Assembly (NCBI GenBank): GCA_963740205.1
Contig: CAVUDD010000005.1
Coordinates: 496,001-560,000, forward strand
DNA from: UBA2137 sp963740205
GTDB lineage: Bacteria > Pseudomonadota > Alphaproteobacteria > Micavibrionales > Micavibrionaceae
Reading direction: 5' to 3'
DNA length: 64,000 nt
Below are positions 1-7,660 of this stretch, in pieces; position 1 is the first letter of the stretch, and every line of letters starts with the position of its first letter. The notes below the pieces were generated by a model. It ran no database searches. It had not been told where the DNA came from and worked only from the letters and a program-made list of their open reading frames with translations. The position numbers and the translations under genes are program-made.

Positions 1-1
1 A

Positions 2-1369
2 AAGGCTTTTTGGGCTCTTATTCAAATACTATTAGTCTGCCTGTTTTTCCTTTTTCTAAGCGAACAGAAGGGAAGTGTTCATCTTGAATGGAGGGATTAT
101 GTCCTTGATATCAACATGGGACTTTTTCTTGTCTGCTTTTTTGGCTTTCTTTTCATCGTTCTCCTTATTCATAAATTTGCGATTAACATAGGCGATGTTC
201 CGAAAACAATGAGGCGTTACTGGACTGAGCGCTCACTTAAGAAAAGTCATATTTCGCTGACGCGTTCACTCGTTCTTTTATCTGCTGGTGATTACAAGCA
301 TGCAGCTTATCACGCATATAGAGCGCAAGCTTTGTTACCAGAAGGATTTGATGGAAGTGCAGCAGGCTTTATTGAAGCACATTCTGCGCAAAAAGCGGGG
401 CAGGATAAACGCGCTAGACAAAACTACCAACACCTTCTTGAAAATAAAGAGTCTGCGTTTCTCGGTGTACAAGGCTTAATGCAGTCAGAAATAGAAGCTG
501 GTGATTTTGAAAGCTCTTTGCGTATGGCGTACCGAGCGAAAGATATGCATCCCAAGCAACCTTGGATTTTGAAGACTGTGTATGATTTGGAAATTAAGAA
601 TGGTCATTGGCATAAGGCACTCTTAACGTTGGAAAAACTTAAGAAAGCCAAGGGCATTGATGATGAAGCATATGAAAGTGATAAAAAAGCACTGTTCGTA
701 GTTCTGTCTGATGAAAAAACTTCAATAGATCCCAAGGGTAGTGATGCTTATTTGAAAAAAGCACTGTCGGTTGATCCTGGATTTATACCAGCAGCAAAAC
801 GCCTTGCTTTGAATTATATTGAATTGAATAAAAATAAATCAGCACAAAAGATTGTTCTTAAGGCTTGGGATACAATGCCCCATCCTGAACTCGTCAAAAT
901 CTGGACAATGCTCGCACCAGAGAATAAACCAAACAAAAGCTCGTTACGTTTGAAATGGTTTGAAAAGCTGGTCGCCAGAAACCCAGACGCCGTTGAGGGT
1001 CAATTGGCAATAGCACAAATTGCACTTGATGATGGTTTGTGGGGGGAGGCACGATCCTACCTTACACAAGCCGAGAAAATTGATGCTAATGCCGATGTTT
1101 ATAAAATGTGGGCAAGATTAGAGGAGTTATCAACGCGTAACGAAGAGGCTGTCTCTGCCTGGCTGAGAAAGGCATCTGATTCGAAGCCTTCTAAGAAATG
1201 GGTCTGTAAACTAACATTCAGGCAGTACCAGCAATGGTATGCTATAGCCGAGCCTCATGGATCATTTAATACCATTCAGTGGTGTAACCCATTGTCTGTT
1301 GATGATGTTGACGCGAAAATTACTTTTCAAGCTCCGTCATCTGGCGGATTTCTATCTGGTAGTGCCTAG
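2..1369 (+). CDS. hemY: HemY-like inner-membrane TPR protein, 5' end outside window
   Basis: The frame is open to the left edge of the window, so the start lies upstream; the ATG at 116 is internal. Two hydrophobic stretches (window codons about 4-20 and 39-56) separated by a short charged loop, followed by basic residues and a long helical TPR-like region, fit the HemY N-terminal family of alphaproteobacteria. This protein is not the protoporphyrinogen oxidase that shares the name. In this family the C-terminal repeats lie in the periplasm; the precise role is not established. The gene ends in TAG that overlaps the TAG of convergent ubiA through the palindrome CTAG at 1366-1369. Family call is good; function is inferred from family only. 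Confidence 0.8.
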   Translation, partial: KAFWALIQILLVCLFFLFLSEQKGSVHLEWRDYVLDINMGLFLVCFFGFLFIVLLIHKFAINIGDVPKTMRRYWTERSLKKSHISLTRSLVLLSAGDYKHAAYHAYRAQALLPEGFDGSAAGFIEAHSAQKAGQDKRARQNYQHLLENKESAFLGVQGLMQSEIEAGDFESSLRMAYRAKDMHPKQPWILKTVYDLEIKNGHWHKALLTLEKLKKAKGIDDEAYESDKKALFVVLSDEKTSIDPKGSDAYLKKALSVDPGFIPAAKRLALNYIELNKNKSAQKIVLKAWDTMPHPELVKIWTMLAPENKPNKSSLRLKWFEKLVARNPDAVEGQLAIAQIALDDGLWGEARSYLTQAEKIDANADVYKMWARLEELSTRNEEAVSAWLRKASDSKPSKKWVCKLTFRQYQQWYAIAEPHGSFNTIQWCNPLSVDDVDAKITFQAPSSGGFLSGSA

Positions 1370-2271
1370 ATAAAACAAATTCCCAAAAGAAGTAATAGTC
1401 CAAACTCCTTATTAGCCTTAAACATCTCCAGCGCATTTTCTTGCTCATTGATATTCCAAGTGTGAATTTGAAAGATAAGCAATATCCCGCTACAGGCGCA
1501 TAAATAGAGAGGGTGTACAGATTGTGTCGCTATCATAATCGCACTCATAAACATAAGGAAGGCAATGGTATAGAATAGTCCTACGAATATCTTGCTCTTA
1601 TCCTTAAAAAGTCTGGCTGTTGATTTTATACCAATCAGTGAATCATCTGTAATGTCCTGATGTGCATAGATTGTGTCGTAGCCCAGAGTCCAGAAAAAAC
1701 CTCCTATATATAGTAATATCGCCGATAGCGACAAGTCGCCTGTAATTGCAGTCCACCCCATTAATGCACCAAAATTAAATGTCAATCCTAGAAAGGCTTG
1801 AGGCCACCATGTGATACGCTTCATAAATGGGTAAATAGTGATAAAGACCAATGATAAAACACCAAGAATTATTGTGGTTGCATTCATCTGCAGAAGAATC
1901 AAAAGCCCTAGGAGCAAAAGCCCAATGAGAAATAAAAATGTTTGTTTTATTGAGATTGTGCCTGATGCTAATGGACGAAAGCGTGTGCGCTCTACCTGCA
2001 TGTCCAAATCTCTGTCCCAAAGATCGTTTATGATGCATCCTGCACCGCGCATGATAATTGCACCAATTGAAAATAAGGTGATGAAAGTAAAGAGTGTTCT
2101 TAACTCCATATCACTTGTGCTAGTTTTATAGGCTAATACCAATGACCAAAGTGCGGGAAGCAGAAGTAACCAAGTACCAATTGGCCTATCCAAGCGCATA
2201 AGATAGGCAAGAGGTTTTATTTTTTCAGGAAGACGTTCTATCCACGTTAATTTTCTGATATCTGTGTACAT
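1366..2271 (-). CDS. ubiA: 4-hydroxybenzoate polyprenyltransferase
   Basis: This integral membrane prenyltransferase joins a polyprenyl chain to 4-hydroxybenzoate, the committed step of ubiquinone synthesis. It has about eight hydrophobic segments and both diagnostic Asp-rich motifs: NDLWDRDLD at residues 82-90, which binds Mg-diphosphate, and YDTIYAHQDITDD at 198-210. At 301 residues it is close to normal family length. The ATG lies 1 nt from the likely ATG of divergent rsmE, so each gene's ribosome-binding region and promoter must lie inside the other gene. The 3' end overlaps hemY by 4 nt. A ubiA-rsmE pair is common in alphaproteobacteria. Confidence 0.95.
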   Translation of the reverse strand: MYTDIRKLTWIERLPEKIKPLAYLMRLDRPIGTWLLLLPALWSLVLAYKTSTSDMELRTLFTFITLFSIGAIIMRGAGCIINDLWDRDLDMQVERTRFRPLASGTISIKQTFLFLIGLLLLGLLILLQMNATTIILGVLSLVFITIYPFMKRITWWPQAFLGLTFNFGALMGWTAITGDLSLSAILLYIGGFFWTLGYDTIYAHQDITDDSLIGIKSTARLFKDKSKIFVGLFYTIAFLMFMSAIMIATQSVHPLYLCACSGILLIFQIHTWNINEQENALEMFKANKEFGLLLLLGICFI

Positions 2272-2272
2272 A

Positions 2273-3019
2273 ATGAAAACTTATGATAAAGCCCCGCGGT
2301 TATTTCTGGATAGTCCTCTCACAGAGAACTTTATTGCCACTCTTGAAGAGGCGCAAAGTCATTATCTTGGAAATGTCTTACGCTTACAAGATGGAAATCC
2401 AGTGCGCGTTTTTAATGGCCGCGATGGCGAATGGATTGGAAGTTTTACAAGAGAGAGTAAGAAGAAAGCCGCGCTTACTTTAACTGATAAGCTCAAAAAT
2501 CAAAAAAACACTATGGAGTGCCATCTTATTTTTGCGCCTATAAAAAAAACGCGAATGGATTTCCTAGTTGAAAAGGCTGTTGAGCTAGGTGTTACACATT
2601 TACACCCTGTACTTACACAAAACACGGAGGTCCGTAAAATTAAAGAGGATAGAATAAGAGCACAAATTATCGAAGCAGCGGAGCAATGTGAAAGGCTAGA
2701 TATTCCTGTAGTTTTACCGATAATTCCTCTTGAGAAATGTTTAAAGGAGTGGAATTACTCGAGCCATATTGCCTTTGCTATTGAGCGATACGAGACAGAT
2801 AAAACCATTGAGCACATAAATGCACGTACAGTCCTTGTTGGCCCTGAAGGCGGATTCACCTCTGAAGAGACCGATAAAATTTTATCTTATGAAACAGTTG
2901 TGCCTACAACATTAGGGGAACGTATTTTACGCGCTGAAACGGCTGCTCTTTCGGCACTGGCTCAAATGAATCTATGTGGCAAAGACGTAGATACAAGTTA
3001 TTCCACCAACGAGCATTAA
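2273..3019 (+). CDS. rsmE: 16S rRNA m3U1498 methyltransferase RsmE
   Basis: This SPOUT-fold methyltransferase methylates N3 of U1498 in 16S rRNA. The signature GPEGGF (about residues 190-195 from ATG) and the trefoil-knot SAM motif LGERILRAETA near 214 are intact, and an N-terminal PUA-like domain precedes them. Two starts are possible: GTG at 2264, overlapping ubiA by 8 nt, or ATG at 2273. I chose ATG because homologues begin close to it; neither has a clear Shine-Dalgarno sequence. The last 48 nt overlap the end of the convergent MAPEG gene, an unusually long tail overlap. Confidence 0.92.
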   Translation: MKTYDKAPRLFLDSPLTENFIATLEEAQSHYLGNVLRLQDGNPVRVFNGRDGEWIGSFTRESKKKAALTLTDKLKNQKNTMECHLIFAPIKKTRMDFLVEKAVELGVTHLHPVLTQNTEVRKIKEDRIRAQIIEAAEQCERLDIPVVLPIIPLEKCLKEWNYSSHIAFAIERYETDKTIEHINARTVLVGPEGGFTSEETDKILSYETVVPTTLGERILRAETAALSALAQMNLCGKDVDTSYSTNEH

Positions 3020-3352
3020 AAGCATAGCTATAATAGTTCCAGCAGTTCTTCCCCATGATCTGAAAGCCGATTGTGAAAGGCCTATAAAGTGCAAAATACG
3101 AGATATAACTATAGTTATTCCAAATATATGAAGAAAAGCTGGTGAAATTAGAGATTGCTCCATTATCACCATAAGTATCAACAATACAGGTACAATTTCC
3201 GTAAAATTACCATGCACGCGAATGGCTTGATGAAGTTCTGGGATACCTCCATCACCAAGACCTATTTTATTCTTGAGACGAAAGCGGATGACGTTAAAAA
3301 CCAGAATGACCAAGAAAATAGCCAGAATTCCTGCGTAGAGAGCTGTAATCAT
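2972..3352 (-). CDS. MAPEG family membrane protein
   Basis: A 126-residue protein with four hydrophobic segments. The conserved MAPEG core, a basic residue followed by HGNFTEIVP and a later Glu in the second helix (about residues 46-66), is present. The family includes membrane glutathione transferases and leukotriene synthases; bacterial members of this subtype mostly have unproven activity, possibly detoxification of lipophilic electrophiles. The start has an upstream AAGGATC-type ribosome-binding site. The 3' end lies inside rsmE on the opposite strand. Confidence 0.82.
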   Translation of the reverse strand: MITALYAGILAIFLVILVFNVIRFRLKNKIGLGDGGIPELHQAIRVHGNFTEIVPVLLILMVIMEQSLISPAFLHIFGITIVISRILHFIGLSQSAFRSWGRTAGTIIAMLLMLVGGITCIYVFAT

Positions 3353-3395
3353 AATAAGATCCTTTAAATTGTTGCCTTATGATTATGGCAGGAGT

Positions 3396-4169
3396 TTAAG
3401 GATAATCAATGCGCATAAGGGATAGTCCATAGGGCGGGGCAGTTGGCCCTCCAGCTTCTCTGTTTTTGGCCTCTAATGCTTCTTTGACTTGAGCAGGTTT
3501 CCATTTGCCAATTCCGACATATACAAGCGTACCTGCAAAATTGCGTATTTGGTGATGTAAAAAGGCTTGAGCCTCTGCATGTATCAGTATCTCTTGCCCA
3601 CCATACGCATCATAGGGTCGTGTCTCTATTTCTATGCGATCAAGTGTTCGGATAGGGTTTTTGGCCTGACATACGGAGGCACGAAAGGTTGTAAAGTCAT
3701 GTTTACCCATTAGATGTTTTGCACCCTCAGCCATAAGTTGCGCATCGCAAGGAACCTTAACATGCCAGACGCGCTTTACATCCAATGCAGGTGGTGCGCG
3801 TCTGTTAATTATCTTGTACGTGTAGAGTTTATTGGTTGCAGAAAAGCGCGCATGAAATTCGCTATCAACTTCCTCGGCTTTAACAACAGAAATAGGATGT
3901 TCAACCATGTGTGCATTAATGGCCTTACTTAGGGCAAATCCTGAAATTACCCTATCACCGTAATTTAAATCAAAATGAAAAACCTGTCCTTTAGCGTGTA
4001 CGCCTGCGTCTGTTCGACCTGCTGCGTGAATACGTATGTCTTGCCCGCAGAAGGCATTTATAGCCTCTTCAACAACTTGTTGTACGCTAGGGGCGTTATC
4101 TTGGCGTTGCCAACCGCTATAGTTAGTGCCGTCATATTCAACTGTACATTTCCATCGCGTAATAGTCAT
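3396..4169 (-). CDS. truA: tRNA pseudouridine(38-40) synthase TruA
   Basis: TruA makes pseudouridine at positions 38-40 of the tRNA anticodon arm. The catalytic Asp is D54 in GRTDAGVHAKGQ, and the N-terminal EYDGTNYSGWQ motif is intact. At 257 residues it has normal length. Its ATG overlaps the TGA of fmt by one base (TGATG at 4167-4171), so translation is probably coupled. It is the last gene of the def-fmt-truA operon, whose promoter lies at 5691-5719. Confidence 0.95.
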   Translation of the reverse strand: MTITRWKCTVEYDGTNYSGWQRQDNAPSVQQVVEEAINAFCGQDIRIHAAGRTDAGVHAKGQVFHFDLNYGDRVISGFALSKAINAHMVEHPISVVKAEEVDSEFHARFSATNKLYTYKIINRRAPPALDVKRVWHVKVPCDAQLMAEGAKHLMGKHDFTTFRASVCQAKNPIRTLDRIEIETRPYDAYGGQEILIHAEAQAFLHHQIRNFAGTLVYVGIGKWKPAQVKEALEAKNREAGGPTAPPYGLSLMRIDYP

Positions 4170-5113
4170 CAGGACAAAACGTCTCCTATGTTGAGGTAGC
4201 CACCATTAATGGCAGCCTCAATGTTCATTGTTTTACCATTAGGTGTTTGAACATTTATAAGTTGTAATGTAGTATTGTCGCCACAAGAGACATAACCATC
4301 TTTAGAAAAAATTATTCCTGGTTTTTCTTCTGATTTTTCAAGCAAGTAACGTGCTTTTTTCACTTTGAAAATAACACCATCTTTTTGAAAAAATGCACCT
4401 GGCCAAGGATTAAGTGCTCTAATTTGACGGTCAATCTCAATGGCAGGAGAATACCAGTCAACCTTACCATCTTCTTTTGTGAGCATAGAGGCATAATTCG
4501 AGAGTGTGTCGTCTTGAGTTTGCCCTGATAAAGCCTGATTATCTGCAAGTTCATCTAAAACTCCCACTATCATAGAGCTGCCTATTTCTGCGAGATCATC
4601 ATGGAGGCTTTTAGCTGTAGTATTGTCATTTATAACGACTTCTTGCTCGGAAATCATAGGCCCAGTATCAAGCCCTTCTTCCATTTGCATTATGGTGACA
4701 CCTGACTTGTCATCACCCTTCCATATTGCGTATTGGATTGGCGCAGCACCGCGCCAACGTGGCAAGAGAGAGGCGTGAATATTGAGGCAACCATATTTTG
4801 GAGCGTTTAATATTTCTTTAGGCAAAATGAGACCATATGCCGCTACAACGGCAACATCTGCTTCTAGTGATTCAAATTCCTCTATAGCATTAGGATTCTT
4901 CTTTAATTTTTGTGGCGTATAAACAGGAATGTTGTTTCGTTCTGCATATTCGTGCACAGGAGAGGGTTGAAGTTTGTGCCCACGGCCTTTGGGGCGAGGG
5001 GGCTGTGTGTATACGGCAACAACTTCATGTTTCGATTTCACAAGTTTATCAAGCGCGCTTACCGAAAACTCGGGCGTACCCATAAATATAATTTTAAGGA
5101 TATTATTGGTCAT
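4169..5113 (-). CDS. fmt: methionyl-tRNA formyltransferase
   Basis: Fmt transfers a formyl group from 10-formyl-THF to initiator Met-tRNA. The catalytic block NIHASLLPRWRGAAPIQ starts at residue 111 (N111, H113), with the conserved Asp at 149 in EEGLDTGPM, followed by the OB-fold-like C-terminal domain. Length (314) is normal. It sits 45 nt after def and overlaps truA by 1 nt. Pairing with peptide deformylase, which removes the group Fmt adds, is the classical arrangement. Confidence 0.96.
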   Translation of the reverse strand: MTNNILKIIFMGTPEFSVSALDKLVKSKHEVVAVYTQPPRPKGRGHKLQPSPVHEYAERNNIPVYTPQKLKKNPNAIEEFESLEADVAVVAAYGLILPKEILNAPKYGCLNIHASLLPRWRGAAPIQYAIWKGDDKSGVTIMQMEEGLDTGPMISEQEVVINDNTTAKSLHDDLAEIGSSMIVGVLDELADNQALSGQTQDDTLSNYASMLTKEDGKVDWYSPAIEIDRQIRALNPWPGAFFQKDGVIFKVKKARYLLEKSEEKPGIIFSKDGYVSCGDNTTLQLINVQTPNGKTMNIEAAINGGYLNIGDVLS

Positions 5114-5158
5114 GCCTGCTTTTATAGAAGGATGATACGCTTAGGTAAAGATATGATA

Positions 5159-5683
5159 TTAAAGGATGTCGTGGCTTTTCTTATACTTATCCAATTTGCG
5201 TAAAAGCATGTTGCGCTTCAGGCGAGATAAATGATCAACGAATAACTTGCCATCCAGATGGTCAATTTCGTGTTGAACGCAGTGTGAGGCAAGATCCTCA
5301 AACATTTGCTCTTCTTCTTTTCCATCGTAATTCAGAAATTTTACACGAACTTGGCGGGATCTCTCAACCTCTGCAAATTGTTGGGGAACTGACAAACATC
5401 CTTCATCCCAAATACTGGGCTCATCACTCATCCAAATCACTTCAGGGTTGGCCATAAATATAGGTGTACGTTCTGTAATTTCGTTTCCAGCATTCAAATC
5501 CATAACCAAAACACGGTTCAGGATATTCACCTGATTGCCTGCAAGCCCTATACCGCTATTGGCGTACATCGTTTCTAGCATATTATCCATTTGTGAACGA
5601 ATGGCCTCGTCCATAGATGATATAGGCTTTGCCATCTCCTTTAGGGCAGGGTGAGGTGCTGTAAGTATAGGTAACATTGTCAT
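5159..5683 (-). CDS. def: peptide deformylase
   Basis: This metalloenzyme removes the N-formyl group from new proteins. All three motifs are visible: GIGLAGNQV (residues 44-52), EGCLSVP with metal ligand C96, and HEIDH (138-142) with H138, E139 and H142. Motif 1 has Gly where most enzymes have Ala (GLAAxQ). Two in-frame ATGs exist, residues 1 and 3. A near-perfect promoter ends so close to the start codon that the mRNA is probably leaderless, which is also why no Shine-Dalgarno sequence is seen. Confidence 0.96.
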   Translation of the reverse strand: MTMLPILTAPHPALKEMAKPISSMDEAIRSQMDNMLETMYANSGIGLAGNQVNILNRVLVMDLNAGNEITERTPIFMANPEVIWMSDEPSIWDEGCLSVPQQFAEVERSRQVRVKFLNYDGKEEEQMFEDLASHCVQHEIDHLDGKLFVDHLSRLKRNMLLRKLDKYKKSHDIL

Positions 5684-5690
5684 GTCTCTA

Positions 5691-5719
5691 ATTATAGTTC
5701 GTCCATAGTGTTATTTCAA
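5691..5719 (-). promoter_or_regulatory. sigma-70-type promoter of def-fmt-truA
   Basis: Reading the minus strand, TTGAAA (5719-5714), a 17-nt spacer and TATAAT (5696-5691) make a near-consensus promoter. Transcription would begin at about 5684-5685, directly at the def ATG (5683-5681). Confidence 0.75.
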
Positions 5720-5741
5720 GGAAAAGCGCAGTTTGTAAGGG

Positions 5742-6992
5742 CTAGGCAGAGGCCTGTTTTTTTGAGGTTTCTTCTAAAAGACCCTCATCATCGCTCTTAG
5801 TTAGTTCTGGAGCAGATAGTTCTCGTGTGTTGATTTCAATAGCACTAAGTGAAGGCATATCTTTTTCTTGTCCAACGTGAAGTTCAGTAAAGCGTCTGGC
5901 TTGTGGAAGGACGTTGCTTTCTAGTGAACCAACAGCACTATTATAACTTTTAAGAGCTTTCTCTAATCCTGTACCCACGCTTTGCATGTGACGGCCAAAG
6001 ACAGAGACACGTTTATAGAGCTCTAGACCCAGGTCAGAAATTTCACGTGCGCTTTCTGCTAGTTTTTCTTGTGACCAGCCATACATGACCGCCTTACATA
6101 AAGAAATAAGCGTTGTTGGAGAGGCAGGAATAACTTTTTCCTCTACACCCGCCTCTATAAGGCCAGGGTTTTTCTCAAGCGCTGCAGAGAAATAACTTTC
6201 TCCTGGAAGAAACATAATGACAAATTCAGGAGATTCAAACTGCGACCAGTAAGATTTACGACCCAATGATTTCATGTGGTCCTTGACGTGGCGCGCATGA
6301 CTCTCAAGCGCAACATGACGCTCTTGCTCTGTAATATCGTCCTTAAAGGCGTTTAAATAGGCATCGATGGGTGCTTTAGCATCTATAATGACCTGTTTAC
6401 CGCCAGGTAGTTTGATGACAGCATCGGGGCGTTGTCCGTCCGTTGAGACCTGAAGGTCAAAATGAACACCTTCCACCATACCTGCCATCTCTAAGCAGCG
6501 TTTCAACTGCATTTCGCCCCATTGCCCGCGTGTTGAAGGTGAGCGCAAGGCTTGTACAAGCGAAGATGTTTCTTGTCTTAATTTTGCCTGATCCTGATTC
6601 ATGTCGGTGATTTGTGTACGTAATTCTGTATAGGCAGTCAGGCGCACTTTTTCCAAATCCTTGAGCTTTTCGTCCATTGTTTCCAATGTTTTGTTTACCG
6701 GTGAAAGTAAATCAGCAATGGCTTTTTGCTTTTTTTCAAGGTCATGCGCTCCATCTGCATGTGCTTGCTTTAAACGCATCTCTGCAAGTTGAAGGAACGT
6801 TTCACTACTTTTTTTAAGAGACTCTTGCGCTAAAGAGTCAAATGTCTGACCCATATTTTCAAGGCGCGCATTTTCACGAGAAAGGCGTAGTATTTTGCCA
6901 ATGAAGTATATGGCAGACAATATTAGTCCGATTAAAGCACCAATGGCAAAAGAAGAGGCCTCAAGACCCATGGAATCAAAGAATTCTTGCAT
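5742..6992 (-). CDS. rmuC: DNA recombination protein RmuC
   Basis: A 416-residue protein with one N-terminal membrane segment (about residues 14-33), a long coiled coil (35-150) and the RmuC domain (from about 155). Typical patches are GQWGE at 156-160 and RPDAVIKLPGGKQVIIDAK at 188-206; the latter resembles the D...DxK core of the restriction-endonuclease fold. RmuC limits inversions between short inverted repeats in E. coli; the biochemical activity remains unclear. It lies just upstream of def on the same strand, a usual alphaproteobacterial neighbour, but the def promoter lies between them. Confidence 0.93.
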   Translation of the reverse strand: MQEFFDSMGLEASSFAIGALIGLILSAIYFIGKILRLSRENARLENMGQTFDSLAQESLKKSSETFLQLAEMRLKQAHADGAHDLEKKQKAIADLLSPVNKTLETMDEKLKDLEKVRLTAYTELRTQITDMNQDQAKLRQETSSLVQALRSPSTRGQWGEMQLKRCLEMAGMVEGVHFDLQVSTDGQRPDAVIKLPGGKQVIIDAKAPIDAYLNAFKDDITEQERHVALESHARHVKDHMKSLGRKSYWSQFESPEFVIMFLPGESYFSAALEKNPGLIEAGVEEKVIPASPTTLISLCKAVMYGWSQEKLAESAREISDLGLELYKRVSVFGRHMQSVGTGLEKALKSYNSAVGSLESNVLPQARRFTELHVGQEKDMPSLSAIEINTRELSAPELTKSDDEGLLEETSKKQASA

Positions 6993-7028
6993 GAAATTAG
7001 TGTGTCATAAGGCTTGGGCACACGCAAG

Positions 7029-7658
7029 CTAACTATGTACGACTTCGTGAATGTAGCCTTTCAAATCATCCATGCCGTACCCTTTGACGGCACTTGTCAA
7101 TAAGGTACCAGGAAAGGCCGCCGCATGGGTTTTTAAAATTGCCAATGTCTTTTTGGTTATGGCCTCTGCCTCTTCAGTTTTTACCTTATCGCATTTGGTA
7201 AACACGATACGATAAGGAACGGCAGATTCATCAAGTAGTTTCATCATATCTATATCGCTTGGTTTCAGACCATGACGTGAATCAATCAGAACAAAGACAA
7301 TTCTCAAAGAAGCGCGTCCTCTCAAATAGCTTTTCATTAATGCTGTCCATGTTTTGACCTTACTTTTGGAAACTTTGGCAAAGCCATAACCAGGCAAATC
7401 GACAACATAAATAGTATCGTTTAAATCAAAAAAATTAAGTTCTTGTGTTCGACCAGGCGTATTAGACGTGCGTGCAAGTCCGTTTTGGCCAATAAGTGCA
7501 TTTATCAAAGAGGATTTCCCAACGTTAGAACGCCCAATAAAAGCAATTTCAGGACGATCGCCATCTGGAAGTTTATCTAACGCAACAACACCCTTCACAA
7601 AAGTACAAGGTCTTGCGAAAAACTTTCTTACAAACTCGCTGTCTTTCGCAATATCCAT
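7029..7658 (-). CDS. engB: ribosome biogenesis GTPase EngB (YsxC/YihA)
   Basis: This essential GTPase is needed for late 50S subunit assembly. The G1 motif GRSNVGKSS spans residues 42-50, G3 is DLPG at 87-90, and G4 is TKCDK at 154-158. Length (209) is normal. The start follows the yidC stop by 2 nt, with AAGGATAA as ribosome-binding site inside the yidC tail. The yidD-yidC-engB order is typical of alphaproteobacteria. Confidence 0.95.
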   Translation of the reverse strand: MDIAKDSEFVRKFFARPCTFVKGVVALDKLPDGDRPEIAFIGRSNVGKSSLINALIGQNGLARTSNTPGRTQELNFFDLNDTIYVVDLPGYGFAKVSKSKVKTWTALMKSYLRGRASLRIVFVLIDSRHGLKPSDIDMMKLLDESAVPYRIVFTKCDKVKTEEAEAITKKTLAILKTHAAAFPGTLLTSAVKGYGMDDLKGYIHEVVHS

Positions 7659-7660
7659 AC

